Position numbers and translations under genes: made by a program. 45,444 nt of DNA, taken from NCBI GenBank assembly GCA_045810625.1, contig JBJMVQ010000010.1, positions 1 through 45,444 of the forward strand, given 5' to 3'. Within the stretch, counting starts at the first letter, position 1. Each line of letters begins with the position of its first letter. The DNA comes from JACQFZ01 sp045810625. GTDB taxonomy: Bacteria > Pseudomonadota > Gammaproteobacteria > Acidiferrobacterales > Sulfurifustaceae. Below the pieces are notes generated by a model, which was given only the letters and a program-made list of their open reading frames with translations, made no database searches and was not told where the DNA came from. This document shows, piece by piece, positions 1 through 8,537 of this stretch.

Positions 1-290
1 TTTCTTTTGTTTCGCCAAAAGAAAGTAGGCAAAGAAAAAGCGATCCCGGGCGGCGCGAGCAATGCGGTTCTTTATGTTTGTACGTGCCATCCCTGGCGCG
101 GCTGCGGCGCTTCGTTCAACCCCGGCCGCGCCCTCCGTGGCGCGCCGCTGAGCGGGTGCGCCAGGATGGCGCACCCTGGTTTTCGCGCGAAGCAGGATCG
201 CCAAGCGCGAAAACCGCAAGGGATTTTTGCGCCATCCGGGGTCGCCTTTTCTTTGGTGACTTTCTTTTGGCGAGACAAAAGAAAGTCACT
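1..290. repeat. MITE-like element with ~43-bp terminal inverted repeats
   Basis: Bases 1-43 and the reverse complement of 242-284 match at about 38 of 43 positions, so the segment is bounded by inverted repeats. Each end is itself a hairpin built on TTTCTTTTG...CAAAAGAAA (1-9 with 16-24; 261-269 with 276-284). The right repeat continues outwards to 290, so the left one probably extends beyond the window start. No credible protein is encoded between the ends. TTTCTTTTG/CAAAAGAAA elements of this kind are common between genes of Xanthomonadales and related bacteria; that statement is from memory. Confidence 0.6.
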
Positions 291-294
291 TGCC

Positions 295-333
295 GTGCTG
301 TACAGGGACGTACGAATTTCGCGAGAGCGCAGG
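295..333 (+). repeat. Short direct repeat, copy 1 (39 bp)
   Basis: This 39-bp module recurs at 504-542 with two mismatches. It contains the core ACAGGGACGTACGAATTTCG. Seven bases downstream it is followed by the 123-bp direct repeat, so the two modules probably formed one composite unit originally. Confidence 0.7.
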
Positions 334-340
334 ACGCGCG

Positions 341-463
341 GAGCGACGGGGTCAACCACCCACAAGTACAGTTCTTACATCGACCACCGCGCGAAGCGCG
401 TCGATTATCTGCGTACGTCGAGGTCAGGAAATCCCGGATTCCGCTTCGCTCCATCCGGGCTAC
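341..463 (+). repeat. 123-bp direct repeat, copy 1
   Basis: Identical to 659-781 at 121 of 123 positions. Its right end carries a hairpin of the widespread CCCGGAT...ATCCGGG type (433-439 pairing with 453-459). No gene is supported in the region; reading frames across it disagree between copies and resemble no protein I know. Confidence 0.85.
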
Positions 464-503
464 GAGCTTTTCTACGAAGCAAAGAAAAGTACGCCGACCT
501 GCA

Positions 504-542
504 GTGCTGCACAGGGACGTACGAATTTCGGGAGAGCGCAGG
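504..542 (+). repeat. Short direct repeat, copy 2 (39 bp)
   Basis: Second copy of the 295-333 module. Here 116 bp, including a perfect palindrome at 558-584, separate it from the following 123-bp repeat instead of 7 bp. Confidence 0.7.
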
Positions 543-557
543 GTGAGCCGGGGCAGT

Positions 558-584
558 CGCGAACACATTTAACATGTGTTCGCG
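558..584. repeat. Perfect 11-bp inverted repeat, 5-nt loop
   Basis: CGCGAACACAT (558-568) is exactly complementary to ATGTGTTCGCG (574-584) around the loop TTAAC. It lies in the extra segment between the second copies of the short and long direct repeats. No T-tract follows, so it is not an obvious terminator. Confidence 0.7.
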
Positions 585-658
585 CCCGGCGAACGGGCGA
601 GGCAGGAGCCGAGCCCTGGCTTTCGAGCGAAGCAGGAAGCGAAGCGATGAAAGCGCGG

Positions 659-781
659 GAGCGACGGGGTCAACCACCCACAAGTACAGTTCTTACATCG
701 ACCACCGCGCGAAGCGCGTCGATTATCTACGTACGTCGAGGTCAGGATATCCCGGATTCCGCTTCGCTCCATCCGGGCTAC
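659..781 (+). repeat. 123-bp direct repeat, copy 2
   Basis: Second copy of the 341-463 repeat, with only two substitutions. It ends in the same CCCGGAT/ATCCGGG hairpin (751-757 with 771-777), about 35 bp before the possible pdxA promoter. Confidence 0.85.
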
Positions 782-815
782 ATGTAAGCACACGCCCGGA
801 ACCAACCCCACACAA

Positions 816-843
816 TTGCGCTCCCCTCGATCGCCCCTATAAG
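816..843 (+). promoter_or_regulatory. Possible sigma-70 promoter for pdxA
   Basis: TTGCGC (816-821) and TATAAG (838-843) are separated by 16 bp, and pdxA starts 34 bp further on. The match is moderate. It is supported mainly by position, because only repeats lie upstream in the window. Confidence 0.35.
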
Positions 844-876
844 CTTCTCTCCTGTCGAACGTTACACGCCTCGCAA

Positions 877-1839
877 ATGCAGCCGCCTATCATCGCGATC
901 ACCCCCGGCGAGCCAGCCGGCGTCGGGCCCGATCTCTGCATTCGCCTCGCCGCCGCGCATCGCGATTTTGCGCTCGTGCTGATCGGCGACGCGAATCTGC
1001 TGCGGGAGCGAGCGCGAGTCCTGGAGTTGCCATTCGCGTTCGAGCCGTGGCGCGGCCGCGGCTCAGACCAACCCCGCACGTACGTCCTGCCGGTTTCCGC
1101 CGCGGCGCCCGTGGTTCCCGGCCGGCTGGACGTGCGTAACGCACCGTATGTGTTCGAAACGCTTCGCGTTGCCGTCGACGGCTGCCGCAACGGCGAGTTC
1201 GATGCGCTGGTGACGGGCCCAGTGCAGAAAAGCGTACTGAACGACGCCGGTATTCCATTCACCGGTCACACCGAATTCATCGGCGATCGCTGCGGCGTCG
1301 AACCGGTCATGATGCTCGCCTGCCCGACGCTTCGCGTTGCGCTCGTGACCACGCACGTACCGTTGGCCGAGGTCAGCCGGCACATCACGCGCGAGCGGCT
1401 GCGACGCGTGCTCACGACGCTGCACGACGACCTGCGCCGCAAGTTCGGCATCGCCGACCCACGCATCAGCGTGTGCGGGCTGAATCCGCACGCGGGCGAA
1501 GCGGGACATCTGGGGCGCGAAGAGATCGAGACCATCGCGCCGGTCGTTGAGGAGCTCGCGCGTGCCGGTCTGCGCGTGCGCGGCCCGCTGCCGGCCGACA
1601 CCGCGTTCATCCCGGCACAACTTGCACAAACCGACACCGTGCTCGCGATGTACCACGACCAAGGGCTGCCCGTGCTCAAACACCACGACTTCGCCAACGC
1701 TGTCAACGTCACGCTGGGACTGCCGTTCGTGCGGACCTCGGTCGACCACGGCACGGCACTCGATCTCGCCGGCACCGGACGCGCCGATTCGTCGAGTCTG
1801 CGTGCCGCGCTCGCGCTGGCGCGGCAGTTGTGCCCGTGA
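877..1839 (+). CDS. pdxA: 4-hydroxythreonine-4-phosphate dehydrogenase PdxA
   Basis: Oxidises 4-phosphohydroxy-L-threonine with NAD in the cytoplasmic DXP-dependent pathway to pyridoxal phosphate. The 320-residue product is close to the family's usual ~330. It opens with the characteristic ITPGEPAGVGPDLC. The three metal-ligand histidines are visible in GHTEFIGDRCG (His131), TTHVPL and MYHDQGLPVLK, and the C-terminal NVTLGLPFVRTSVDHGTA block is intact. The ATG at 877 is chosen because the conserved N-terminus begins right there; the open frame upstream runs only into the repeats. Its stop overlaps the rsmA start (TGATG), indicating coupled translation, as in the common pdxA-rsmA order. surA, the usual upstream neighbour, is not in the window. 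Confidence 0.97.
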   Translation: MQPPIIAITPGEPAGVGPDLCIRLAAAHRDFALVLIGDANLLRERARVLELPFAFEPWRGRGSDQPRTYVLPVSAAAPVVPGRLDVRNAPYVFETLRVAVDGCRNGEFDALVTGPVQKSVLNDAGIPFTGHTEFIGDRCGVEPVMMLACPTLRVALVTTHVPLAEVSRHITRERLRRVLTTLHDDLRRKFGIADPRISVCGLNPHAGEAGHLGREEIETIAPVVEELARAGLRVRGPLPADTAFIPAQLAQTDTVLAMYHDQGLPVLKHHDFANAVNVTLGLPFVRTSVDHGTALDLAGTGRADSSSLRAALALARQLCP

Positions 1840-2615
1840 TGGCGCAAGCGCGCAAGCGCTTCGGACAGCACTTCCTGCACGATCCCGCGATCATCGCGCG
1901 CATCGTGGCGGCGCTGAATCCACAACCGGGCGAGACGGTCGTCGAGATCGGCCCGGGACGCGGCGCGCTCACCCGGCCGCTGCTCGAACGCACGCAGCGG
2001 CTTCATGTCGTCGAAATCGATCGCGACCTCGTCGCGCGGCTACCGGAGATTGCTGCCGGCCGCGATCTCGTGATTCATCAGGCCGACGTGCTTGATTTCG
2101 ATTTTTCGTCGATAGCGCAAGGCGGGCGCCTGCGACTCGTCGGGAATCTGCCCTACAACATCTCGACCCCGCTCATGTTTCACGTCATCGATCAGAGCGA
2201 CGCGATCGCGGACGCGGTGTTCATGCTGCAAAAAGAAGTGGCGGAGCGGATCGTGGCGCAACCGGGAACGAAGGACTACGGACGGCTCAGCGTCATGGTC
2301 CAATGGCGCATGCGCGTGGAGCATCTCTTCGACGTCGGACCGGGCGCGTTCCAGCCGCCGCCCAAGGTGCAGTCGAGCGTGATCCGGATGACGCCGCGCG
2401 CACCTGCCGAGATTTTGCGCGTCGACCGCGAGCGATTCAGCCGCGTCGTGCAAAGCGCGTTCGCGCAACGGCGCAAGACGTTACGCAACAGCCTGCGCGG
2501 CGTCATCGACGACGCCGAGTTCGCCCGCAGGGGCATCGATCCGGCCCGCCGCGCCGAAACGCTCTCTCTTGAGGAGTTCGCGGCGCTCGCGAATGCGAGC
2601 GAGCGCGAACGCTGA
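1839..2615 (+). CDS. rsmA: 16S rRNA dimethyladenosine transferase RsmA (KsgA)
   Basis: Dimethylates two adjacent adenosines (A1518/A1519 in E. coli numbering) near the 3' end of 16S rRNA during 30S maturation, using S-adenosylmethionine. The 258-residue protein shows the N-terminal RFGQHFL, the SAM-binding VVEIGPGRGALT (about residues 35-46), the acidic VVEIDRDL, the catalytic NLPYNIS motif and FQPPPKVQSSVI in the target-recognition part. ATG at 1839 overlaps the pdxA stop. An in-frame GTG at 1830 exists but lies inside pdxA and would add only three residues not typical of the family. A repeat element follows, and then a convergent operon. Confidence 0.97.
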   Translation: MAQARKRFGQHFLHDPAIIARIVAALNPQPGETVVEIGPGRGALTRPLLERTQRLHVVEIDRDLVARLPEIAAGRDLVIHQADVLDFDFSSIAQGGRLRLVGNLPYNISTPLMFHVIDQSDAIADAVFMLQKEVAERIVAQPGTKDYGRLSVMVQWRMRVEHLFDVGPGAFQPPPKVQSSVIRMTPRAPAEILRVDRERFSRVVQSAFAQRRKTLRNSLRGVIDDAEFARRGIDPARRAETLSLEEFAALANASERER

Positions 2616-2636
2616 GGAAAGTCTGAAATATTAATC

Positions 2637-2838
2637 TTCACCGCAGAGGACGCGGAGGACGCAGAGTTTTTTGCGGAAGGTCTGACTTATTTGCCGTTTC
2701 GACCGCCAAGGACACCAAGCTTTTCTCTCCATTCAAAATCTTTCCCTTGGCGTGCTTGGCGGTGAAAACGGATATTTCAGAGCTTTCTTGGTTGTTCCTT
2801 CCGGTTTCCTCTGCGTCCTCGGTGTCCTCCGCGGTAAA
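2637..2838. repeat. Nested inverted-repeat element (202 bp)
   Basis: The outer arms, 2637-2666 and 2809-2838, are complementary at 26 of 30 positions and are built on the phrase CCGCAGAGGACGCGGAGGAC. Inner arms at 2701-2720 and about 2745-2764 pair at 16 of 20 and are built on ACCGCCAAGGAC. The inner half matches the second element at 25064-25140. It fills the gap between the convergent rsmA and plsC-like genes. No protein is encoded. Confidence 0.7.
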
Positions 2839-2865
2839 CAATCATATTGCGGCATATTCGCGACG

Positions 2866-3594
2866 TTACGTCGGCGCCCTCCCATCGAGCTGCGCCATCG
2901 CGGCCGCAACCCACTGCTCGGCCTGATTCAGAATCTCGTCGTCGGATCGGCCGCGCGGTTCGATCGCCGGCCCGATGTGCAGCTGAATCGTGCCAGGTTC
3001 CTTAAGAAAGCGCCGGCGCCGCCAGTAATGACCGGCGTTATGCGCGACGGGCACGACCGGCACGCCGGCGGCGGCAGCGAGCACCACGCCGCTCCGTCCC
3101 CAGCGCCGCTGCTCTCCGGGCGACACGCGCGTCCCTTCCGGAAAGACGGTGATCCAAATGCCTTCTTGCAGCCGCTCGCGGCCCTGCGCAATCACTTGCT
3201 GCACCGCGGCGCGCTTTGAGCTGCGATCGATCGCAATCGGCTTCAGCAGCGCGAGCGCCCAGCCGAACAACGGCACCCAGATCAGGTCGCGCTTCAGCAC
3301 CCACGTTTGCGGCGGAAAAATCAGCGCGAGCGCGAAGGTTTCCCAGGTCGATTGATGCTTCGACATGATCACCGCCGGCCCCGGCGGGATGTTTTCGCGC
3401 CCGTGCACTTCGTGACGAATGCCGCAGAAGACCTTGAGCATCCAGAGTTGGAGCACGGACCAGCGGCTGATCAGGTAAAAACGCGTGGGAAACGGCAGCA
3501 GAAAGGTGAGCAGCATCGGCGGCGCGTAGATCAGCACCGAAATCCACATGCCCAAATAGAAGAGCGCCGAACCGAGCAGCTGGCGCGCCCACAC
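2866..3594 (-). CDS. 1-acyl-sn-glycerol-3-phosphate acyltransferase (PlsC family)
   Basis: Inner-membrane acyltransferase expected to acylate the sn-2 position of lysophosphatidic acid in phospholipid synthesis. A hydrophobic N-terminus (about residues 8-35) precedes SKHQSTWET, the HX4(D/E) catalytic motif with Glu in the last place. FPEGTR and VPVVPVAHNAG follow. It is last in the glyQ-glyS-gmhB-plsC operon, the order seen in Pseudomonas. The start is uncertain. GTG 3594 (242 aa) has a GGAG seven bases upstream. GTG 3657 overlaps the gmhB stop as GTGA and would add 21 residues. ATG 3549 has no ribosome-binding site. The true substrate within the family cannot be told from sequence alone. Confidence 0.88.
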   Translation of the reverse strand: MWARQLLGSALFYLGMWISVLIYAPPMLLTFLLPFPTRFYLISRWSVLQLWMLKVFCGIRHEVHGRENIPPGPAVIMSKHQSTWETFALALIFPPQTWVLKRDLIWVPLFGWALALLKPIAIDRSSKRAAVQQVIAQGRERLQEGIWITVFPEGTRVSPGEQRRWGRSGVVLAAAAGVPVVPVAHNAGHYWRRRRFLKEPGTIQLHIGPAIEPRGRSDDEILNQAEQWVAAAMAQLDGRAPT

Positions 3595-3653
3595 GCACGC
3601 GCTCCGGCGTGCCGCGGGAGCATGCGGCCGGATCGGACCAATGCCGGGGTGCG

Positions 3654-4211
3654 TCACTCCGAAGCAGTCCGCAGCTCGCCGGCGAGCAGCGCGTTGGCGA
3701 ACGCGGCGAGATCGTCGTAGACCGGGACGCCCTCGATCTGCTTGCTGCGGCGAAGCGTGCGCCGGCCGTGTCCGGTGCGCACGAGGACCGGTTGCGCCGT
3801 CGCCGCGCGCGCCGCGAGAACGTCGCGCTCGTCGTCGCCGACGGCGTAGACCTCTTTCAAGTTGAACTTGAGACGATCGGCGATTTCGTGAAACAAGCCG
3901 GGCGCCGGCTTGCGGCAGCGGCAACCCTCGTCCGGGCCGTGCGGACAGAAAAAAACCGCATCGATGTCGCCGCCGCGCGCGCGCACGGCGTCGATCATCT
4001 TGTTGTGAATCTTCATGAGGGTGTCGATGTCGAACAGCCCGCGCGCGACACCCGATTGGTTGCTGGCGACGACGACGCGGTACCCCTCGCGATGCAGCCG
4101 CGCGATGGCTTCGAGACTGCCGGGAATCGGGTTCCACTCCTCCGGCGATTTGATGTACGCGTCGGAGTCGTAGTTGATCACGCCGTCGCGGTCGAGGATG
4201 ACGAGCTTCAC
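3654..4211 (-). CDS. gmhB: D-glycero-beta-D-manno-heptose 1,7-bisphosphate 7-phosphatase
   Basis: HAD-superfamily phosphatase that removes the C7 phosphate during ADP-heptose synthesis for the LPS inner core. The 185-residue protein starts with the nucleophile motif LDRDGVIN, followed by SNQSGVARG. The zinc-binding CPHGPDEGCRCRKP loop distinguishes GmhB from histidinol phosphatases, and GDDERDVLAA supplies the last acidic residues. It begins four bases after the glyS stop and is read with the glyQS operon. The linkage to glyQS and plsC is conserved in Pseudomonas-like genomes. Confidence 0.95.
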   Translation of the reverse strand: MKLVILDRDGVINYDSDAYIKSPEEWNPIPGSLEAIARLHREGYRVVVASNQSGVARGLFDIDTLMKIHNKMIDAVRARGGDIDAVFFCPHGPDEGCRCRKPAPGLFHEIADRLKFNLKEVYAVGDDERDVLAARAATAQPVLVRTGHGRRTLRRSKQIEGVPVYDDLAAFANALLAGELRTASE

Positions 4212-4215
4212 CGCA

Positions 4216-6453
4216 TCAGCCCTGCAAGCGCGAGACGTCGGCGATCAGGTGAAACTCCTGCCGAATCCGCGCGAGCAGCTGCAGGCGCGCGAGTCGCAGG
4301 TTTTCGTCCTCGACCATCACCATGACGTGATCGAAGAAGCTGTCGACGGCGCCGCGCAGTCCGGCCAGTTCCTTGAGCGCCGTTTCGTAGTCGCCTTTCG
4401 CCACCAGCGGCCCGGTACGTTCGACGATCCGGTTCAGCTGCGTCGCGAGATCTTTCTCCGCCGGCTCGCGCAGCATCGAACCGTCCGATGCCGGGGTCAC
4501 CATATCTTCCGACTCGACTACGCCCGGCACACCCTTTCCCGCCTGCCGGAGAATATTGTGGATACGCTTGTTCGCGGCCGCGAGCGCCATGCCTTCCGGC
4601 AGCGCGCGAAACTTCTTGATGGCGTCGAGCCGCGCCGGTACCTGATCGAGCCGCGCCGGCTTCAGCGCCAGTACCGCATCAACTTCGTCCGCGGCGTAGC
4701 CTTTCTCGCGCAGATAGAATCGCAGGCGATCGTAGAAGAAATCCTGCAGCTGCTGGCGCACGTTCGGCGCCATGGCGACGCGGGTATAGAGCGCCCGTGC
4801 GCGCTCGATCAGCTCCTTTAGATCGAGCGGAAGCTGTTGCTCGATGAGAATGCGCAGCACACCGAGACCGGCGCGGCGCAGGCCAAATGGATCCTTCTCG
4901 CCGGTCGGCGCGAGATCGATACCGAACATACCGACGAGGGTGTCGAGCTTGTCGGCGAGTGCGACGCACTTTTCCACGGCAAGCGCGGGAAGCGCGTCGT
5001 TTGCGAACCGCGGCATGTAGTGCCGCGCTATCGCCGTCGCGACCTCGGCCGGCTCGCCGTCGTGCCGAGCGTAGTAGTAGCCCATGATCCCCTGCAGCTC
5101 CGGAAACTCGCCGACCATTTCCGTAAGGAGATCCGCCTTGCAGAGATGCGCCGCGCGCTCCACGTCGCGGAGCTGGTTGGCATCGAGTCCCAGACTGCGA
5201 CCAATTTCGACCGCGAGCTTTTCCATGCGCTGCACGCGCTCGAGCTGCGTGCCGAGTTTGTTGTGGAATACGACGTTGGCCAGACGCGGCACGCGATCCG
5301 CGAGCTTGCTTTTCTGATCCTGCTCGAAAAAGAAACGCGCATCGGAGAGCCGCGCACGCAGCACGCGCGCGTTGCCGCCGACGATATTCGCGGCCGATTT
5401 CGTCTCGAGGTTGCTGACGAGCAAATAGTCCGGCTGCAGCTCGGCACGATCGTTGAACAGCGCGAAGTACTTCTGGTTCTTCTGCATCGTCAGGCTGATG
5501 CATTGCGGTGGGACCGCCAGGAACTCTTGCTCGAACTCGCCAGCGTAAACGATCGGCCACTCGACGATCGCCGTCACCTCGTCGAGCAACTCTTCGTTTG
5601 CTTCGAGGATCGAGCGCGCGATGACATGGCGCTGCACCGGGTCACTATCGGAAGCGCCTTCTGCAACGGTCCAGTCTCGGGGAAAAAATACCTGCGCGCG
5701 CTGACGTTTGGCCGCAGCGCGCAGTTGCTTCACAATCGCGTCGCGCCGCTCGGTAAAGGAGGCGATCACCTTGCCCCGGGTGCGCAGCAACTTTTCGTAA
5801 TCGGCCGCACGGCGGATGACGATGTCGCCGCGGCTAAGGAACCGATGGCCGCGTGTGGTATTGCCGGCCTTCACGTCGAGCACCGCTCCGGGCACGACCT
5901 TGCTGCCGTGGAGCAGAATCACGCCGTGCACGGGTCGCACGAACTGCGCCTCGCCCGAACCCCAGCGCATCACTTTGGCGACGGGAAGCTTCTTGAGCGC
6001 AGCGGTGACGATGGCGGCCAGGTGCTGTGTGAGCGGTTCGCCCTTCTGCTTCATCTTAAAGACGAAATATTCGCCACCCTTTTCGTCTTTACGCCGTTCG
6101 AGCTTGGCCACCTCGGCCTTGCAGGCGCGCGCGAAACCGAGCAATGCTTGCGTCGGCTGACCCCGAGCGTCGAGTCCCGCTTGCACCGACGGGCCCTTGC
6201 GCTCCAACACGCGGTCGGGTTGTTTTGCGAGCACACGCGATATTCGGACCGCGAGGCGGCGCGGCGTCGCAAACGCTTCGGCGCTGCTCTCGGGCTCCAA
6301 AAAATGATTTTCGCGCAGTGCTTCCGTCAGGCTTTCGGCGAAAGCGCTCGACAGACGCTCGAGGGACTTTGGCGGCAGCTCTTCCGTCCGCAACTCCACC
6401 AGCAGGCTTTCCGCCGGCTTCGCTTTGGCGGCTTTACGCGGCTTAGTCGTCAT
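4216..6453 (-). CDS. glyS: Glycine--tRNA ligase beta subunit
   Basis: Beta subunit of the bacterial alpha2beta2 glycyl-tRNA synthetase; it carries tRNA recognition, including the C-terminal anticodon-binding region. The 745-residue protein is longer than E. coli GlyS (689). The surplus includes a basic, alanine-rich N-terminus (MTTKPRKAAKAKP) ahead of the conserved LLVELRTEELPPKSL. Family blocks such as RWGSGEAQFVRPVHG, FFFEQDQK and DKLDTLVGMF are intact. ATG 6453 lies two bases upstream of the last base of the glyQ stop codon in transcription order, so alpha and beta subunits are co-translated at near-equal ratio. Confidence 0.97.
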   Translation of the reverse strand: MTTKPRKAAKAKPAESLLVELRTEELPPKSLERLSSAFAESLTEALRENHFLEPESSAEAFATPRRLAVRISRVLAKQPDRVLERKGPSVQAGLDARGQPTQALLGFARACKAEVAKLERRKDEKGGEYFVFKMKQKGEPLTQHLAAIVTAALKKLPVAKVMRWGSGEAQFVRPVHGVILLHGSKVVPGAVLDVKAGNTTRGHRFLSRGDIVIRRAADYEKLLRTRGKVIASFTERRDAIVKQLRAAAKRQRAQVFFPRDWTVAEGASDSDPVQRHVIARSILEANEELLDEVTAIVEWPIVYAGEFEQEFLAVPPQCISLTMQKNQKYFALFNDRAELQPDYLLVSNLETKSAANIVGGNARVLRARLSDARFFFEQDQKSKLADRVPRLANVVFHNKLGTQLERVQRMEKLAVEIGRSLGLDANQLRDVERAAHLCKADLLTEMVGEFPELQGIMGYYYARHDGEPAEVATAIARHYMPRFANDALPALAVEKCVALADKLDTLVGMFGIDLAPTGEKDPFGLRRAGLGVLRILIEQQLPLDLKELIERARALYTRVAMAPNVRQQLQDFFYDRLRFYLREKGYAADEVDAVLALKPARLDQVPARLDAIKKFRALPEGMALAAANKRIHNILRQAGKGVPGVVESEDMVTPASDGSMLREPAEKDLATQLNRIVERTGPLVAKGDYETALKELAGLRGAVDSFFDHVMVMVEDENLRLARLQLLARIRQEFHLIADVSRLQG

Positions 6454-6454
6454 G

Positions 6455-7351
<897 letters not shown>

Positions 7352-7421
7352 AGCCTTTAACGCACAGCCAAGTTGGTGGGGTTGGCTTTAGTTGTAAGCG
7401 CGCAACCACGTACGCGCTGCA

Positions 7422-7427
7422 ATTATA
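7422..7427 (-). promoter_or_regulatory. Probable -10 box of the glyQ operon promoter
   Basis: A perfect TATAAT is read on the minus strand in the 93-bp gap between mtgA and glyQ. The best-spaced -35 position (about 7445-7450) is poor and falls in the 3' end of mtgA. Confidence 0.45.
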
Positions 7428-7444
7428 ACCGGCGCGACCACCGT

Positions 7445-8272
7445 CTACGAATGTAAATCCGCGGACGCCGAGTCGGGTGCCTCGAGAATCGCCGGATCGA
7501 CCTCGCGATTGATGACGTCCGCGGCATTGCCCGGATAGCGTATCAGCAGGTTGAAAATCTTGCGGGTCCGGTGCTCAAAAAAGCTGGTGCGGGTGGCCGG
7601 GTTGTGCTGCTCGGGGCCCGGCAAGGTGGCGGCCAGCCGCGACGCCTGTTCGACGGTCAACGCCTCCGCCGCGGTCCCGAAGTAGGTCTGCGCGGCTGCC
7701 TGAACCCCGTAAATACCGGTCCCGAATTCCGCGATGTTGAGGTAGAGCTCGAGGATGCGGCGCTTGCTCAAATTGCGCTCCATCCCCCACGTCAGCACCA
7801 GCTCGTGCCACTTGCGGAGCGGATTGCGCGCCGGGGTCAGGAACAGGTTTTTGACGGTCTGTTGCGAGATCGTACTGGCGCCAAGCGCGAGCCGTCCCTC
7901 GGCAAGGTTATAGTTCATCGCCTCCTTGAAGGCGATGAGATCGAAGCCGCTGTGCTCATAGAAGCGGGCATCCTCGCCCAGAATGGCGGCCCGGATCAGG
8001 TGCTTCGGGATGACCGAGAGCGGGACCGGGTGCCACTGCAAAGGCGGCAGCGTACGGTCGGCAGATCGGCGCAGCTCGTAGTCGCGGATAAAGCTCGATT
8101 TGGGCACAGGACCGGCGGCCAGCGATTTCCAGTCAGGCCACGTCAGCATCAAATAAAACAGATCAGCGAGGAGCAGAATCAGCGCGATCCGGACGGTCCA
8201 ATGCACGACGCGGGCAACGCGCGTGACCTGCCGACCGATGGCGCGGCGTTTACGCCGCCATGGAAATTTCAT
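7445..8272 (-). CDS. mtgA: Monofunctional biosynthetic peptidoglycan transglycosylase
   Basis: GT51 glycosyltransferase that polymerises lipid II into glycan strands at the periplasmic face of the inner membrane. The 275-residue protein has a basic start (MKFPWRRKRR), one membrane anchor around residues 24-45, then the GT51 motifs in order: ILGEDARFYEHSGFD with the catalytic Glu, GASTISQQTVKNLFL, and KWHELVLTWGMERNLSKRRILELYLNIAEFG (split here only in description). No transpeptidase domain follows. ATG 8272 is preferred because the basic/TM start fits the family; an in-frame open stretch upstream has no homology that I recognise. It lies divergent from the PP-loop gene. Confidence 0.95.
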   Translation of the reverse strand: MKFPWRRKRRAIGRQVTRVARVVHWTVRIALILLLADLFYLMLTWPDWKSLAAGPVPKSSFIRDYELRRSADRTLPPLQWHPVPLSVIPKHLIRAAILGEDARFYEHSGFDLIAFKEAMNYNLAEGRLALGASTISQQTVKNLFLTPARNPLRKWHELVLTWGMERNLSKRRILELYLNIAEFGTGIYGVQAAAQTYFGTAAEALTVEQASRLAATLPGPEQHNPATRTSFFEHRTRKIFNLLIRYPGNAADVINREVDPAILEAPDSASADLHS

Positions 8273-8537
8273 CCTACCTATCGTTCTGTGCAATGCCGTG
8301 GGAAAAAGCGGGCGGCGCATAGTGTAATGCAAGACCGCCCCATTGTAGGCCGAAGAATAGACAATTCGGCGTCGTTTCGTTATGGTGGCGCCCCTACGCT
8401 GTCGGGGCGAACCCGAATCCGCACGAGCCCGATTGCAAGAACCGGGGTCAAGACGGGGATCGCGGCCCGCTCTCGTTTTCACCGGACCGAATTCTCACGC
8501 GCCACTGACCGCGCGATCGCAGGCAGGACTTCTATCG

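Noticed and set aside
7..811. Several overlapping open frames in the left-end repeat region
   Set aside because: They run through duplicated non-coding repeats in conflicting frames and resemble no protein.
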